Shown: positions 10,854 through 25,500 of the stretch, piece by piece
Position numbering within the stretch: the first letter of the stretch is position 1
Layout of the letters: each line of letters begins with the position of its first letter
Source: Tolypeutes matacus
Lineage: Eukaryota > Chordata > Mammalia > Cingulata > Chlamyphoridae
Assembly: GCA_026826555.1 (NCBI GenBank)
Contig: JAKSZT010054571.1
Span: 56,110 to 120,109, forward strand
DNA length: 64,000 bases
Direction of reading: 5' to 3'
The notes under the pieces: generated by a model
The model's database searches: none
Told to the model about the DNA's origin: nothing
The model's input: the letters and a program-made list of their open reading frames with translations, nothing else
Translations under genes and position numbers: made by a program

Positions 10854-12760
10854 TTTTTCAGTGTCTGTATATTTTGATACCTCCAGATGGTAATATTAAA
10901 TTGATAAATGAAAATTATTATAAGATCTCTATTCAAATGGCCAAAAATTAAATAAGCACTTATATTAATAAATAAATATGGATATTAGTTTAAAATAATA
11001 AAAATATTTATATTTAAATTAAATCATTATTCTAACAAGTGTGTTTAATATTGATGGTAATTATATGTTGTCAGAAGTTTGCTTGGAAATAGTTTCCAAA
11101 ATCATTGTGGTAACTTAAGTATAGAAGGCATATAGAATGTGCTTTTATTATTAAAGAAAAGAAAGTAATTTTATCCTAAGATAAAATAAATAGTTATTAA
11201 AACAAAGTAAAATGTGGAACAAAAACTGAATGAATACAAAAAGTGCAAAAAGCTTGTGGAAAAAAATGTTTGTGGTCAAACCTCAGTAAAATTTAGGCAG
11301 TCTATTGATAAAAATTTAAAAGCTTTAATGTCAAACAATATAATAATATAAAGTTAAAGTTTTATTCTTTCTCAAATTTTCTCATCCGTAGTCTGTTTTA
11401 GTAAAAGTTTATTTATTGGATGTCTGTTGTATAATCTACTATAGTTATGAATTATGTATAATATACTTAAATACTAATCAAAACTTCAGTCCAATTCATT
11501 GCATATATAAATAATTTAACAACTTGTATATTACACATAAATGTGTTTTATTAAATATATATGTAAATCTCTTGTTTTGAGTTTCAACAGTCCTGAAACC
11601 AAAAGTTTTTTTTTTAATTTAGTAAGAATTGTTCAAACCTAAAAAATAAAGCATCATACAGAAAATTTTGTTAATCAACAAACCAATGCCTTGCTAGTTA
11701 ACACTTTTCATATTTCAGGAAGTATATTGGAAATTAAAATAGCACATCAAGGATGTTTTGTAAGAAATTAAAAAAGATAAACTGCATTTCAACGGGTGTT
11801 GTATTCCTCCCTGGGGCAGCTGGGCACTCTCCCAGGGATTAATGCATAAACCTTAAAATGTACTGCCCAGGGAGTGTTGTGCTTCTTCCTGAGGACACTA
11901 GCCCCTTCCTCGGAAAATTGGATAAATACTCACAAGTTGGTATCTATACTATCAAATTCATTAATCCTAAACACAGTCAACCAAAACTCTCAAATCAGTT
12001 GCTACTTCAACACTTCAACACTTCCCAGCTAAAACCTAAATATTGATCTATTTATCTGTCATTTTGTAACTTTGTTCAATATTGACTTAATCTTTTAATG
12101 TTATGTTATTTGTTTCTCACCCAAATTGTCAATATAAGCTTATTAAACTAAATATATATTAACATTTATCTTTTATCTATCCAGAACGCTAGGCAAAAAT
12201 AAGCCAAGTATATCAGTGTATCCCCTGATTTTGTAAACATGAGAACGTATGTATACTTATCATTAAAAAATTAAATTAAACCTCTATTTATAAATGCTAC
12301 AAAAACGAAAAAGGGGGAAATGGTGATATGCAAGAACAATTATATCAAGCATTATTTACAATTAATTTTTAAGCCAAAGATCAGACTGATATACATCAGT
12401 AGCAGAGCATTTCTGGCAAAAATCAGGCAAAAATAGAGAAATAAATATTGGACAACTAGTTTATTGAAAGCTTAAAGATAATAACCAATGGGAAAAGGCA
12501 AAAGTTAAGTAAGGATATAGGGTCCAGTTTTTGCTGATATTATTACAGATTACAGCTTTGGGTCCCATCCAGATATCTGAAACCTAGACATAAACAAAGC
12601 AAAGAAGCTGACAAAAGAAACAGAAAAGATGGTAACTTCTAAACGTCAGAATGTCACTTTAACACAGTTATTCCTTGATAACCACAGCAGTAAGTAGTGC
12701 TTAATTAGTAAGTAATTTCACATAATTATTCATATTGGGCTTATATTACTAATTCACCTC
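10854..12760 (+). other. AT-rich centre of outer ERV, no recognisable gene
   Basis: About 1.9 kb, strongly AT-rich up to about 11770, then mixed. A small frame at 11858-12046 has no motif I recognise. A purine run (AAAAAGGGGGAAATGG, about 12309) might be an internal remnant or chance. By position this should carry polymerase, but no RT, RNase H or integrase motif was found. It may be replaced or very decayed sequence. Confidence 0.5.
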
Positions 12761-14290
12761 TTTTAGAATTGTTGACTTGGGGGGACAAATCCTACCCTGT
12801 TTATATTAATCAGTCTTTTCATTTTCCTGGGCCTGTTGATTCTCGCTTTCCTCTAAAACCTGAGGAGGAAGGGAAATTTAATGAATATTTGACCTTGCCT
12901 TTTCTTGAATGATCTATCTGCATAGGATCCATTGATCCATGTGTACAGCCCCAAAATTATAGTACAAAGTAATAAATGGCCTACACGCCATATTTCATGT
13001 GAGGTTATGTTCTTTGACAATTCCTATAGAATTGTAAAGAATCAGGGCCTTATAGGGATACTGAAACCTAATGTAAAAACAACCATAAATTGAAAAATAA
13101 ATAATTCAACAAAAACAACTACTGAAAACTATCATTATTATTTAAATTTTGGGGATATCATAAGTATAAATACGTCACTAAATTGGACTCATCAGGGAAG
13201 ATTTATCCCAAAACTATGGGACACTAAACTTAACAAAACTAAAAGTTATTTGTGGAAATTATTTTTGGGAACTAGTTCAATTTTTGAATGACAAGGCAGT
13301 AAAACTAATATTACCAGTTTTAAAAGAAAATCCACTTAATTTTTTAAAGAATGTGTATGGGATCCCATTGTTTTTATAGTAGGAACAGTGAGCATTAATC
13401 AAACATGGTTTTTCTGCAGCAATTGCTCCCTTTACACTTGTGTATCAAAGTCTGTTTTTACAGAAGAGTTCTCCTGCGGTTTAAAAAGGATGATGGTGTC
13501 ATGGAATATGGCTTCTGTTTTGCATGAATCACTGCTGGCAGTCTTCCCTTGAGAGCCAAATCCTTTCGCACTTTCTAAATCGTTCTTTGAAAAGAACCAA
13601 ACATTTAATTGGATTATTTATAGCTGCTGTATTAGGGCTTATAGGTATTATTATAGCTACTGCTGTGGCAGGAACTGCCCTACATGAGAATATCCAAACA
13701 CAACAATATCTTAGATATTGGCATCATAATGCTAGTGTGTTATGGCATAGTCCGGCATATATTGATGAACAGAAAATAGGCATAATGATGTAGAGATGGC
13801 TGTTAAATAAATGGGAGATCAGGTATATAATCTAAATTTAAAAAAAGATTTAAAGTGTGATTGGAATGAAAGTGCTTTTTGTATCACTCCTCTCACATAC
13901 AATGATTCACATTATGAATGAGAAAAAATTAAAAATCATTTAACAGGTCATCACACAAATTTATCCATAGAATTTACTGATTTGCAAAAGACTATTTTGA
14001 GCATGTCTCAGAATCAACTTACTATGATTCCAGGTAATGAATTTTAGCAATCAGTGACAGAGCAATTAAATAAAACAACCCCCTACATTGGTGGAAAACA
14101 ACCTCCACACTTGCCAACTTCGGTATGGTGATCATTGGTGCTCTGCTCCTCTTAACTGTATTAGGAGACATTCACAAAACCCTGCTGTCCCACATTAATA
14201 TGGCCAATAACTTGATCCTGCTTAACACCCTTATCTCTCGAACTCCTGTCCATGGAGATTGGCTGGTGGCTAGTGATGGGTAAGACCTTC
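12761..14290 (+). pseudogene. env: env remnant of outer betaretrovirus-like ERV
   Basis: Broken envelope reading. An SU block near 12770-12910 includes PVYINQSFHFPGPVDSRFP followed by KPEEEG, a layout like ERV2/HERV-K-class SU. A TM block at 13524-13793 holds a hydrophobic fusion-peptide-like segment (LIGLFIAAVLGLIGIIIATA) followed by a heptad-like region. Further TM pieces run to about 14290, including a tryptophan-rich membrane-proximal part. Several in-frame stops and frameshifts interrupt it. The type differs clearly from the gamma/D-type env nested at 8722-10284. Confidence 0.72.
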
Positions 14291-14350
14291 AGAGGAGGGC
14301 AACCTAAGACATGCACAGTCACTCTGGATCAAAAACAAAAAAGGGTGAAT

Positions 14351-14729
14351 TGTTGGAAAAGATGTTGAGTGCCAGAGCATAATGGGTTAAGCATTTTAAA
14401 AGCATGCTTGCTGGAAGAGAATGTCTCCAAGAACACTGCATACTACAAACATCAGTAGGAGGAGGCAGGGTGGAATGAACACACCAGTAAGATGTTATTG
14501 TCTGGATTCCCAAGAAAGAATTTCTGGGAACACAGAAACAGGCAGTGCTCTCATGTACCAGTTGAGGAACTAGTGAAGGACGCCCTAATTTTGTTATCAG
14601 CTTTGTAATATAAAAAGTAGCTTCAGCCTAAATAAACTTGCCTGCATTCCACATTGAATGAGGTCTCCTGGTCCCAAACTTTCTTTGGATCATTCTAGGC
14701 ACTGTCTACCTCCACATTGAATTACAACA
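14351..14729 (+). repeat. 3' LTR of outer ERV
   Basis: 379 bp, TGTTGGAAAAG to ATTACAACA, paired with 5532-5922. An A-rich, purine-rich stretch ending AAAAAAGGGTGAAT (about 14337-14350) precedes it as a degenerate polypurine tract. AATAAA is kept near 14632. Followed by GCCTGC, the right target copy. Confidence 0.88.
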
Positions 14730-16711
14730 GCCTGCATTCTACTTCACTCCAATTATCTTAGTATTTTAAATAAAAAATGATCCTTTCATAATTAGATGAT
14801 ATACTTCTAATCTCAAGTATTTTAAGAAGTTAAAAAATTTATTTATATTCTTAAGTTGTACTCCAATATCTTTCTCATATCTGACAGGGTGTGGGATGGA
14901 TGAAACCACAGAATGCATATATTTACAAACAGAAATGTGAACCCAAAAGAACCTGCCAATGCAGATAATTCTGAGGAAGGAGGAATGGGTGGTTGAGGTC
15001 AGAGAAGGAATTTGGCTGTTTGCCATAACCTACATAAATTATTTTTATAATCTTTGTATGGATAATTTGGTTATAATTTAAAAGGAATTATGAAAACAGT
15101 ACACAATGAAATCATAGAAAGTGGTTGATTTGAAGATATTGATTTGTATCTGCATCATTGCAGAGGGGCACTTCTCCTCACCTTTGCAAATACAGTCACC
15201 AATAAAGGAAAAGTGCTCACTCCCCTCAGCCCCCTCCCCAGCTGCATGGATGGGTGGAGGCCTTCCTCAGCAAGAGTGAGCACAGAGCATGGGAAGCATG
15301 GATGCAACCGTGTGAGGGCCACACTATTCTCTACACATATCCAGTTAGAGGGCTGCTGCAGCACAGGAGAAGATGGACTTCCTGCTGCTTACTCCCCAGT
15401 GAAGACCAGCTAGAGTGACTCACATCACTAACTGAGGCTATGAGTGCTGAGTAAGGCTTTCTTCCTGTACTCCTTTGTGGATCCAGAACCTATGATGATG
15501 GTTTTCATTGGGGCTCTGAGAGTTTGATTCCCAAACAGGACATTCCCTCTCTGGCTTGGTGGAACTGCAGTAAACACATGTTACATTCCAGCTTCTTCAG
15601 TTGTTCATCAGCTCCTTCCCATCCAACCACTCTGTTCTCTTCAGGGATTGAAGAGGTGTGCATCATTTTCATACTGTTAAAAATATGTTGAAAATTTAAA
15701 ATTGAATTAGTCTGAGAAATATCTGGCATCTGCACCCTCTGAGGGTTTCTGCAAACTCTCTCACAACCTCAATTCTATTCATGTCAGCCCTAGGTCCCAT
15801 TAGTTTCTGGGATTCTGCTAGTATTTATTTGGGTCACTGGCCTAATGTTGCTCATTCCAGTGATGTCATTGCTGTAGGCAATGCTGTAATGTGAATTTTG
15901 ACATTTCCTTCCTAGCAACAACAGATTTCATCTTGGCATTGCTCTTTATTTAGCTACTCCTACATTGGAGAAGGGTAATGTAGAACTGGAAGCAGGATAC
16001 CTGAGTCTGTTCCTGAGACCCAGGAGGGGTGCTCTAAGAGCAGCCTTCTCAGAGGGTCAATGCTGGAGGCCACGAGAAGGAGGGAAGTGAAAAAGGAGGA
16101 GAAGCAGAAAGTCTCCTTTCTGTGCCCTGACTCCTCTGCTGCACCAGACCCCAAGTCCCAAGCTTTTATCTGCCCCTATCCACCTGGCCAACCCATGCCT
16201 GAGGCAGGTACATCTTACTGGGGCATCTGTGACTTTAGAATAGTCCCCAGACCATGTGACTCCTCTGCCTGACTCCCTCTCTTGCAGGCCTTGCTGGACA
16301 AGAGCACTTCCCCTCCGTCTTACCTCATCTGGAGATAACTTATCTCCATTATCACCTCATCTGGAGATAACCAGTTTACAGGTGAATTCACTGGGCAGCA
16401 GCATCACACTGCCATTGGGGAACAGGGCAGCCCATCAACCCTGTGTCCCTAACTGTTTGAGTTTGTCAAGTGCTGCCAATGCAAAATACCTGAAATTGGT
16501 TGGCTTTTATTAGAATTTATTTAGGTTAAAGCTTGCAGTTCTGAGGCTGTGAAAATGTCCAAATCAAGGGATCATCAAAAATGCTGTCTTAACAAGGGTC
16601 AGCTGTTGCTGGACTCCTGCCAAGGCAAAATGTTGGTCCTGCCTGTCTCTCTTTGCCTTCTCCTCCAAACTCACTTTCTCCCTGAGCTCAGCAATGGGCC
16701 ACCAGACACAA

Positions 16712-16815
16712 TTGTGGCCTGGTAGCTGTAAGCTTTTAGGCCAAGTAAATACCCTTTATAAAGACCAAAAGATTACTGTTATTTTGCATCAGCACCCCTC
16801 TGACTGACTAATGCA
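16712..16815 (+). mobile_element. 3' fragment of the ERVL-like solo LTR, copy 2
   Basis: About 100 bp matching the last part of the LTR seen at 2601-3181, ending CTAATGCA and followed by GGATA. The rest was removed by the deletion in this copy. Confidence 0.65.
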
Positions 16816-17629
16816 GGATATAAAATGTTTTAAAATACATTATTTGGCAAGTTAATAACAAATAATAAGTGCAGAATAGGAAAAACAATCAAAAGTGTTA
16901 TAATTTCCCTGTTAAACTTTAAAGAATATTAATGAGTGCATCTCATTCAAATAAATAGAAGGAAAAAAATTGAACAAAAATAGTCAGTCCTAAACAAAGT
17001 ATTCAGGATTTCCTGGCTAACTGTTTTGGCTTTTGTGTTGGGGCCACCTTACTCGTGCATCTTTGGAAGCTGAACCTTTCTTATCCTTCAGAAGCCTGAA
17101 GGCTCCAGGGTTAATTTATGAGGTATTGTTTGTCCCCATCATAAATGAAGTACCGAATCACTTCCCATTTCCTAGTTATGAAGTCTCCAAACTGGATGTG
17201 ATGCTCATTTGAAGCAAGAAGAGCCATGAATGATACAACAAATAATAAGGAGAAATGTAGTACTTCCCAAATTGGACATCTAGATAATTGATATTGGATC
17301 TTTCATCTTTTCTAATGAATGTATTCAATGCTATAAATTTCCCTCTAAGCACTGCTTTTGCAGCACCCAACAAACTATAAAGAAGCATAGGACATTAAGA
17401 AGCAGAAAGAGCCACATAACAAAAGACTTGTAAGTGAAGCTATATCCACTTCCACCAAATTACATATTTAAGATGAAGGCAGAGAATGTAAGAAAGTTGG
17501 GAAAATATGTTCTCTGACCACAAGCATTGTTTCCTAAAATAACACTTCTATGAATGTAAGTCCACTTTGAAGGAATTTGCATCATGCTTACCTAAGCATT
17601 AGGGAATCTATGTAAGGAAAAAAGAATGA

Positions 17630-18880
<1,251 letters not shown>

Positions 18881-19250
18881 ACTGCAATTCAGGATTTCTT
18901 TCTCCTCTTGGAAAAGTGCACTTGCAGGTTGTTCTAAGATTTGCTCCTCCCACATCTTCTTCCACACTCATCTGGGTTAAATTTGTTACCACTAACATAT
19001 GCATCAGAATTTGAGATTTCTCTTTGTTTATGTAAAGATGGGCTTTCCAATTATTTCAAATTATCCTGGTTGTTTTCACTGGTTCATCAATCCATTATAT
19101 TCTGTGTAAGCATTTTAAAAATTACCATTTTAAAAATAATGCTGCCCATTGTTTTAGCATTTTCTTATAAGGTACTTCAACCATTTATATTTTTTCAGTT
19201 TTTCACCTGATTCTGATATGGATTCATGTTTAGCAGCCACTAAACTACAG

Positions 19251-22200
19251 TGGCCTGCTTACTACTTAACTCCAATTTTACTTATTGTTTTAAATCAGAA
19301 ATGATCCTTTCATAATTAGACAATATACTTCTAATCTCAAGTATTTAAGATGTTAGAAAATATATTTATATTCTCAAGTTGTACTCCAATATTTTTATCA
19401 TATGTGATAGGCTGTGGGATGGATAAAACTAGAGAATGCATGTATTTACAAACAGAAATGTGTACCCAAAATAATCTCCTAATGCAGATAATTCTAAGGA
19501 AGATGGAATGGGGTTTGAGGATAGAGTAGGAATTTTGCTGTTTGTCATAACAGACATAAATTATTTTTATAATCTTTGCACGGATAATTTGGTTATAATT
19601 TAAAAGAAATTATGAAAATAATACACAATGAAATCATACAAAGTGTTTGATTTAAAGATATTGATTTGTATCTGCAACATTACTGGGGGGTGCACTTCCC
19701 TTCACCCTTTGCAAATACATTCGCCATTAAAGGAAAAGGGCTCACTCCCTTCGGTCCCCTGCCCACCTGCCTGGATGGGGTGGAGGTCTCCCTCAGCAAG
19801 CATGAGCACAGAGTGCGAGGAACATGGATGTGATCCTTGAAGGCCACACTGCTCTCTAAACATCTCCAGTTAGAAGGTTGTTAGCACCACAGGAGAAGGT
19901 GGACTCCCTGCTGCTTACTCACAAGTGAAGACATGCTAGAGTGACTCACATCACTAACTGAGGCTGTGAGTGCTGAGCAGGGCTTTATCCCTGTCCCCAT
20001 TTGCCAATCCAGAACCTATGAGGATGGTTTCTTTGGGACTCTGAGAATTTGATTCCCAAACAGGATATCCCCCCTCTGGCTTGGGGAACTGCATTGAACA
20101 CATGTTAAATTCCAGCTTCTTCAGTTGTTCTTCAGCTTCTTACCATCCAACACCTCCGTTCTCTTCTGGGAGTGAAAGCTCTGCATCATTTTCAACACTG
20201 TTAAAAATGTATTGAAAATTTAATATTTAATTAGTCTGAGAAATATCTGGCATCTGCACCCTCTGAAGTTTTCTACAAACATTGCACTATCTCACAACCT
20301 CACTTCTATTCTTGTCGACCCTAGGTTCCAGGAATTTCTGGGATTCCTGTACTATTTATTAGGGTCACTGGCCTAGTGTTGCTCATTCTGGTGATGTTAT
20401 TTCTGTAGACAATGCTGTAATGTGAATTTTGACATTTACTTCCTGACACCAACAGGTTTCATCTTGGCATTGCTCTTTGTTGAGCTGCTACAAGATTGGA
20501 GAAGGTGAATGTAGAACTGGAAGCAGGAGACTGAGTGTGTACCTGAGACTCAGGAGGGGTAGAGTAAGAGCTGCCTCCTCTGAAGGTCAACATTGGAGGA
20601 CAAGGAAAGGGCAAAATGAGCAGGAGCATGAAGTCTCCTCTGTGTGCCCTGACTTCTCTGCTGCACCAGACCCCAGGTCCCTTGCTTTTATCTGCCACTG
20701 CCCACCTGGCCAACCCCTGCCTGAGGCAGGTACATCATACTGGTGCATCTGTGACTTAAGACTAGTCCCCAAACCATGTGATTCCCCTGCCTAACTCCGT
20801 CTTGCAGGCCTTGCTGGACAAGTGCACTTCTCCCCCATCTTAACAGTACTCATTCCCACCTAACTTGGGATACTCACACTTTACATGTGAATTCACTGGG
20901 CAGCAGCATCACATTCCCATTTGGGAACAGAGCCACTCTCCAACCCTGTGTCCCTAGCTGTTTGAGTTTGCCAAGCACTGCCAATAGTAAATATCAGAAA
21001 TGGGTTGGCTTTTATTGGAATTTATTAGGGTTAAAGCTAACAGTTCTGAGGCTGTGATAATGTCAAAATCATGTCATCATCAAAACTACAGTCTTAACAA
21101 GGATCAGCTGCTGCTGGACTCCTGCCAAGGCAAAATGTTGTTCCTGCCTGTCTCTCTTTGCCTTCTCCTCCAAACTCAATTTCTCCCTGAGCTCAGCAGT
21201 GGGCCATCAGACACAATTTCTCTCACCTCTCTCTTCTCATCTGGCCTGGATGTCGTCAGCTTCAAGCTGATCCATTACTCTAGCCTCTGGCCTCTCCCTC
21301 ACCCTCTCAGGGTTTCTGTGTCTCTCCACAGCTGTAGGAGATCCTGGAGCCCTCTCCCACATGGCAGGGTAAACTTGGTAGCACACTTTCTCTGTGTGTT
21401 CCATGTATGTAGGATTTCAGCACAATGATTGGTATCCATCCTGGTGCCTGAAATCTAATCAGAGGCCCTGAACTAAACTAAAGCAATCTAACAAAAAGTG
21501 ACCTAATTGAAATATGCCTTATCGGAATCTAACCAAAATGTCCTACATACAAAAGGCTTACACACACAGCAATGGGTTAGTAGGAACATACTTTTCTGTG
21601 GTCCACACAATACTCAAATGAGGGCATTAACCCTGGGCACAGGGATTCGGGGGATCTCCTAAGTCTGGGAGAAATGGAGACATGGGAACTCGTGAAGCAG
21701 TGGATGTACATTGGGTGTGGCCATCATTGAGCAAAATGGGGTGCTGATCACCATTGCACTGGTCCCTAGAATGGTCCCAAGAAGAACTCAATATACTGTG
21801 CTTTCTCCACCAAATCTTAGCTCCAAAATCAGGTGTGTAACTCAGACATGTGTACCATTATTCCCATCCTCAGAGCCAGGGTACACAGATATTGCCCACG
21901 GGATGGGAGGCAGGAAGCAGACTGTAAAACTGAAATCCCCTAATTTCTTCCCCAAAGAACTGACTACATCTACAACAGAATGGAGAAATTCAACACTAAG
22001 CACGCTCTCAAAACAAGTGGAGATCCTAGAGGGCCTGAGATGTAATTCATCTCAATCCTTCAGGAAGAAGTGAAATAAATATTTTTACAGATGGGTAAAA
22101 ATTAATAAATTTGTTAACAACAACACACTTTTTAAAAAAGTAAAAGAATATTTTTTCAGGCAGAAAGAAAATAATCTCAGAAGGTTCAAGATTCAGGATG

Positions 22201-23369
22201 GATGGAAGAACAATATCTGTTAATTAAATCCATATATCTAAATGACTATTGAATGGATAAAGTAAAAATGTTATCCGTGGCCTAGGACATCAAGAAAGTT
22301 TTAAAATACACCCTAAAATAATATATATCATAAGATGGGCAAATGGATATGTAGCAGTTTGGTATCATTATGAATTCCAAAAACAGATATTGAATTATGC
22401 TTGTAAACTGGCCTGTTAATCTGGGCATAATTAAGTTATGATAATGGCATTTACTGGGCCACAGTTGGTAGGCCCTTGAGCCCTGCCCCTTGGTCGTGGG
22501 GTCTCAAACATAAAAAGACATGGCAAAGGACAGAGCTGGAGCAGTTTTTGGTGTTGGAGTTCTGATGAGCAAGGACAGAATCCCCTGGGGAAAAGAGACA
22601 AGCCATTCACCTGACAGTTCACAGCTGTCCTTGTGGAGAGAAGCAAAGCTTAGGGAGCCTAATAGTCTACAACTGACCCTGTGGAGGAAACAGAGGAGGT
22701 GAGCTGAGAAAGAAACACAGCCCTGGGAAGAGAGGAACCCAAAAAACCTGAACCCTGGGAATTGTCATCAGCTGAATTGCTCCAAGTTGGGATAACAGAC
22801 TTTAGTGAAGGAAGAAACTTATGCTTTATGGCCGGGTAACTGTAAGCTTCTACCCCAAATAAATACCCTTTGTAAAGACCAACAGATTTCTGGTATTTTG
22901 CATCAGCACCCCTTTGGCTGACATATACAGGATATAAAATGTTTTAAGACACTTTTTTGGCAAGTCAATAACAAATAATAAGTGCAGATTTGGAAAGGCA
23001 AGCAAAAGTGTTAAAATTTCCCTGGTAAACTTTATAGAATATTAAATTTGTGCATCTCATTGAAGTAAATTAAAAAAATTTTCAACAAAAATAGTCAGTC
23101 CAAAACAAAGTATTCGGGATTTCCTGGGTTGCAAGTTTGGCCTTTGTTCTGGGGCCACCTTACTCGTGCATCTTTGGAAGCTGCTCATTTCTTATCCTTC
23201 AGAAGCCTGAAGGTTCCAGTGTTTATTTATGGGGTGTTGTTTTGTCCCCATCATAAATCAAGTGCTGTATCACTTCCCCATTTCCTAGTTATGAAGTCAC
23301 CAAACTGGATGTGATGCTCATTTGAAGCAAGAAGAGCCATGAACAATAGAACAAATAAAAAGGAGATAT
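19251..23369. repeat. Tandem segmental duplication, copy 3, zinc-finger exon lost
   Basis: Matches copies 1 and 4 from the ACTACAGTGGCCTGC landmark through the solo LTR to GGAGATATTG at 23362-23371 (equivalent to about 3620 in copy 1). There a minus-strand ERV begins. The unit resumes only at 29655, at the equivalent of about 5518, so about 1.9 kb including the zinc-finger exon is missing. No supported gene; frames such as 21000-21428 are shared non-coding repeats of the unit. Confidence 0.83.
22350..22929 (+). mobile_element. ERVL-like solo LTR, copy 3
   Basis: 580 bp, TGTAGCAG to ATACA, flanked on both sides by GGATA (22345-22349 and 22930-22934), an exact 5-bp target duplication. Paralogous to 2601-3181 and 32764-33338. 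AATAAA is near 22858. Confidence 0.78.
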
Positions 23370-23830
23370 TGAAGTGAAATTCTTCATGCAAATAATGACT
23401 CCCAGGAAAAAATTTCAATGAAGCCTTTATTACCAGCCGGGGTACACTCCCTAGTGAGAGTTGCACCTAACATACAGTGACTGCAGTTTTTATATAACTT
23501 CTTCCCGTGTATCCAATTCTTTTTCGCATGTGCCAAAAGTAGGATTGTTTCAATCATTATACATATGAAAACAGAAAACTTTATATTAGTATATTGCATT
23601 ATACATATGCAACTGAAAACAAGATTGTTTTAATCATACATATTTCTATAGCAAAGCAAGCAAGCAATGTACCAAAAGCTGTTAGCATTTCAGCAGGGAG
23701 GGGGATGGTTGCTCTTTGGGGCATGATGTACTGATACTTTTCAGACATGGATGCACACCTGGTTTCAACCTGCTATTGTTAGAGGATTTTACTACTGGAA
23801 ATTTCCTGGTACTGTTTTACCTCCTCCTCA
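23370..23830 (-). repeat. 3' LTR of minus-strand gammaretrovirus-like ERV
   Basis: Reads TGAGGAGGAGG to CACTTCA on the minus strand. Its last 56 bases match the 5' LTR remnant at 29599-29654. A TTATATAAAAA box lies near 23490 and AATAAAGGCTTC near 23425. A purine-rich GAGTGTGGAA precedes it (23840-23831). Confidence 0.82.
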
Positions 23831-23899
23831 TTCCACACTCCTGTAGTAGCATTTGTCAAACCATTGACTCTGAATCAGTGGCCAAGGGATTGTAATGAG

Positions 23900-25260
23900 T
23901 GTGTAATATCACTACCTTCATTGCCTGTATTCTTTTTCAGATGTAAGAATTGAGGCAGTTAATGAAAATAGGGCCTAGTAGAAATCCTAGTAGGACTAGG
24001 ACAAGTGGTCCTGCAATAGCGGTGATTAAATTGGTTAGTCATGGGGATCATGAGAATAGGCTTTCATACCAATTAGCACTTTTGGTTCTAAGTTTTTCTT
24101 GTTCCTTTAGCCGGTTTTTAACTAATGATAGACATTTTAAAAATTATTTCTGAGTGGTTAGTGTAGAAACAGCAGGTTTTTCCTAGGGCTACACATAGTC
24201 CTCCTTGTTTTAAGAATAATAGATTTAGCTTATGCCTATTTTGTAAAACCACTTTGGCGAGAGAGGATAAGGATGTTTTGAGGTGACTAACTGACTTTTC
24301 AAATTCTTTTAGTTCTGTGTCAATCTGAGTAGATAAGGTTTTAAAATTTTCCTTGTAGGTCCCCCAGAGTTAGAATTGGCTTATGACCCCACTTACACAG
24401 ATTTGACTTTCGTTTACTGATATTTTTTGCACATACAGTGATGCATTGGGAATAAGGCTCCCATTTACCCCTATCCCAATGTAATAAGGAGGTTGGGGGT
24501 TTATGCACAGCCAACAATTTTGGGTGGTGTTTGGTTGGCTATTGTTTAGGAAGATGAAGACACAGGACAACATGAACAACAAGAGGGCTTTGGGGGGTTT
24601 TTGGTTGGGGAAGGTTGGTTGTCCAGTTTATTTTTGGGTAGAGATTTTTGTTTTGAATTAAGGAAAATATCCTGGTTGGGGCAGACCAGATTAGGTGGAG
24701 GAGGTTTAAGAATATCTCGCTGGATAGTGAACTCAGTTCTGGGGTCTCAACCAGTTACATATAGCCTGAGGCCCCATGTTTTACCTCTTTCCCAAGCATG
24801 ATCAGACCCATTAGTGATATGGATGTGGATGAGGTTGCTGGACCCTAGAGTTGGGTTCTGGAGCCTTCCTTTCCTATTGAGGCTGATGGCAGCATCTTTG
24901 GAAGTTCATGGGGCTAAGGTTTTGCAACCATTGAGCACAGTGGTACTGTCCTTGAGTATTACATTCTGGGGGCCCATCTGCAGGGCAGACATGGAACTGA
25001 ACCTGAGCTAGTCTTTTTTTTTAAATTCTGGTTTCCACATCCCCAACTTGTAAAAGAGTTTGTAAAGGGACATGAGCTGTTTGGCTTTACATGATATTTT
25101 TTTCCTAGGAGGGAACATAAATCGAAAGAGAGGTTAGAATTTTTTTTTGGTAGTTTGAGTAGCATTTAGAACCTTTCCATCTTTGGTTTTGGTTATGCTC
25201 CATTAATAGGAGGTTAACAGAAAGTCATTACTAGCGCAATCGCTAGTAACCAGGAGGGAC
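23900..25260 (-). pseudogene. env: env remnant of minus-strand ERV
   Basis: Envelope in fragments. SU pieces: 25165-24959 with a CPFTNSFTSWGC segment, and 24582-24370 with CWLC followed by INPQPPYYIGI, the SU C-x2-C motif region of gamma-type envelopes. TM pieces at about 24340-23940 include NWYESLFS and a membrane span reading GPLVLVLLGFLLGPIF near 24000. Stops lie between all blocks, including one directly after the NWYESLFS segment. Same general class as the nested env at 8722-10284 but far more decayed. Confidence 0.72.
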
Positions 25261-25500
25261 AACAAACTTATTTGCCAGGGCATTGTTATATTCCCCCCTT
25301 CTTCCCCACCCTTAGTCTTAACATATCCGGCAAATCTTGATTTTTAACGGGTTTTCTGTCCTGATGACTGTTTACTTTCTTGCTTTTGAGTTTTCCATTC
25401 TGGACCTGATGGCTTTTAGTTGGGATACCTGTATCCACTGCCTTTTTCCTGTGACTTTTACTGCCATGGGTGTTGTGAGGATCACCTCATATGGGCTGGT

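Larger units (their letters stand above)
5532..14729 (+). mobile_element. Betaretrovirus-like (ERV2 class) provirus, degenerate, with a nested ERV
   Basis: A provirus of about 6.5 kb once the nested element (8120-10847) is removed. Order: 5' LTR, lysine-type primer binding site, gag remnants, an unassigned AT-rich centre, env remnants, purine tract, 3' LTR. A 6-bp target duplication flanks it. Most of protease and polymerase is missing or unrecognisable, since no RT YxDD, RNase H or integrase block was found. It lies exactly at the junction between tandem copies 1 and 2, so it entered an already formed duplication or was fixed in one copy. Many stops make it incapable of encoding full proteins. 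Confidence 0.85.
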
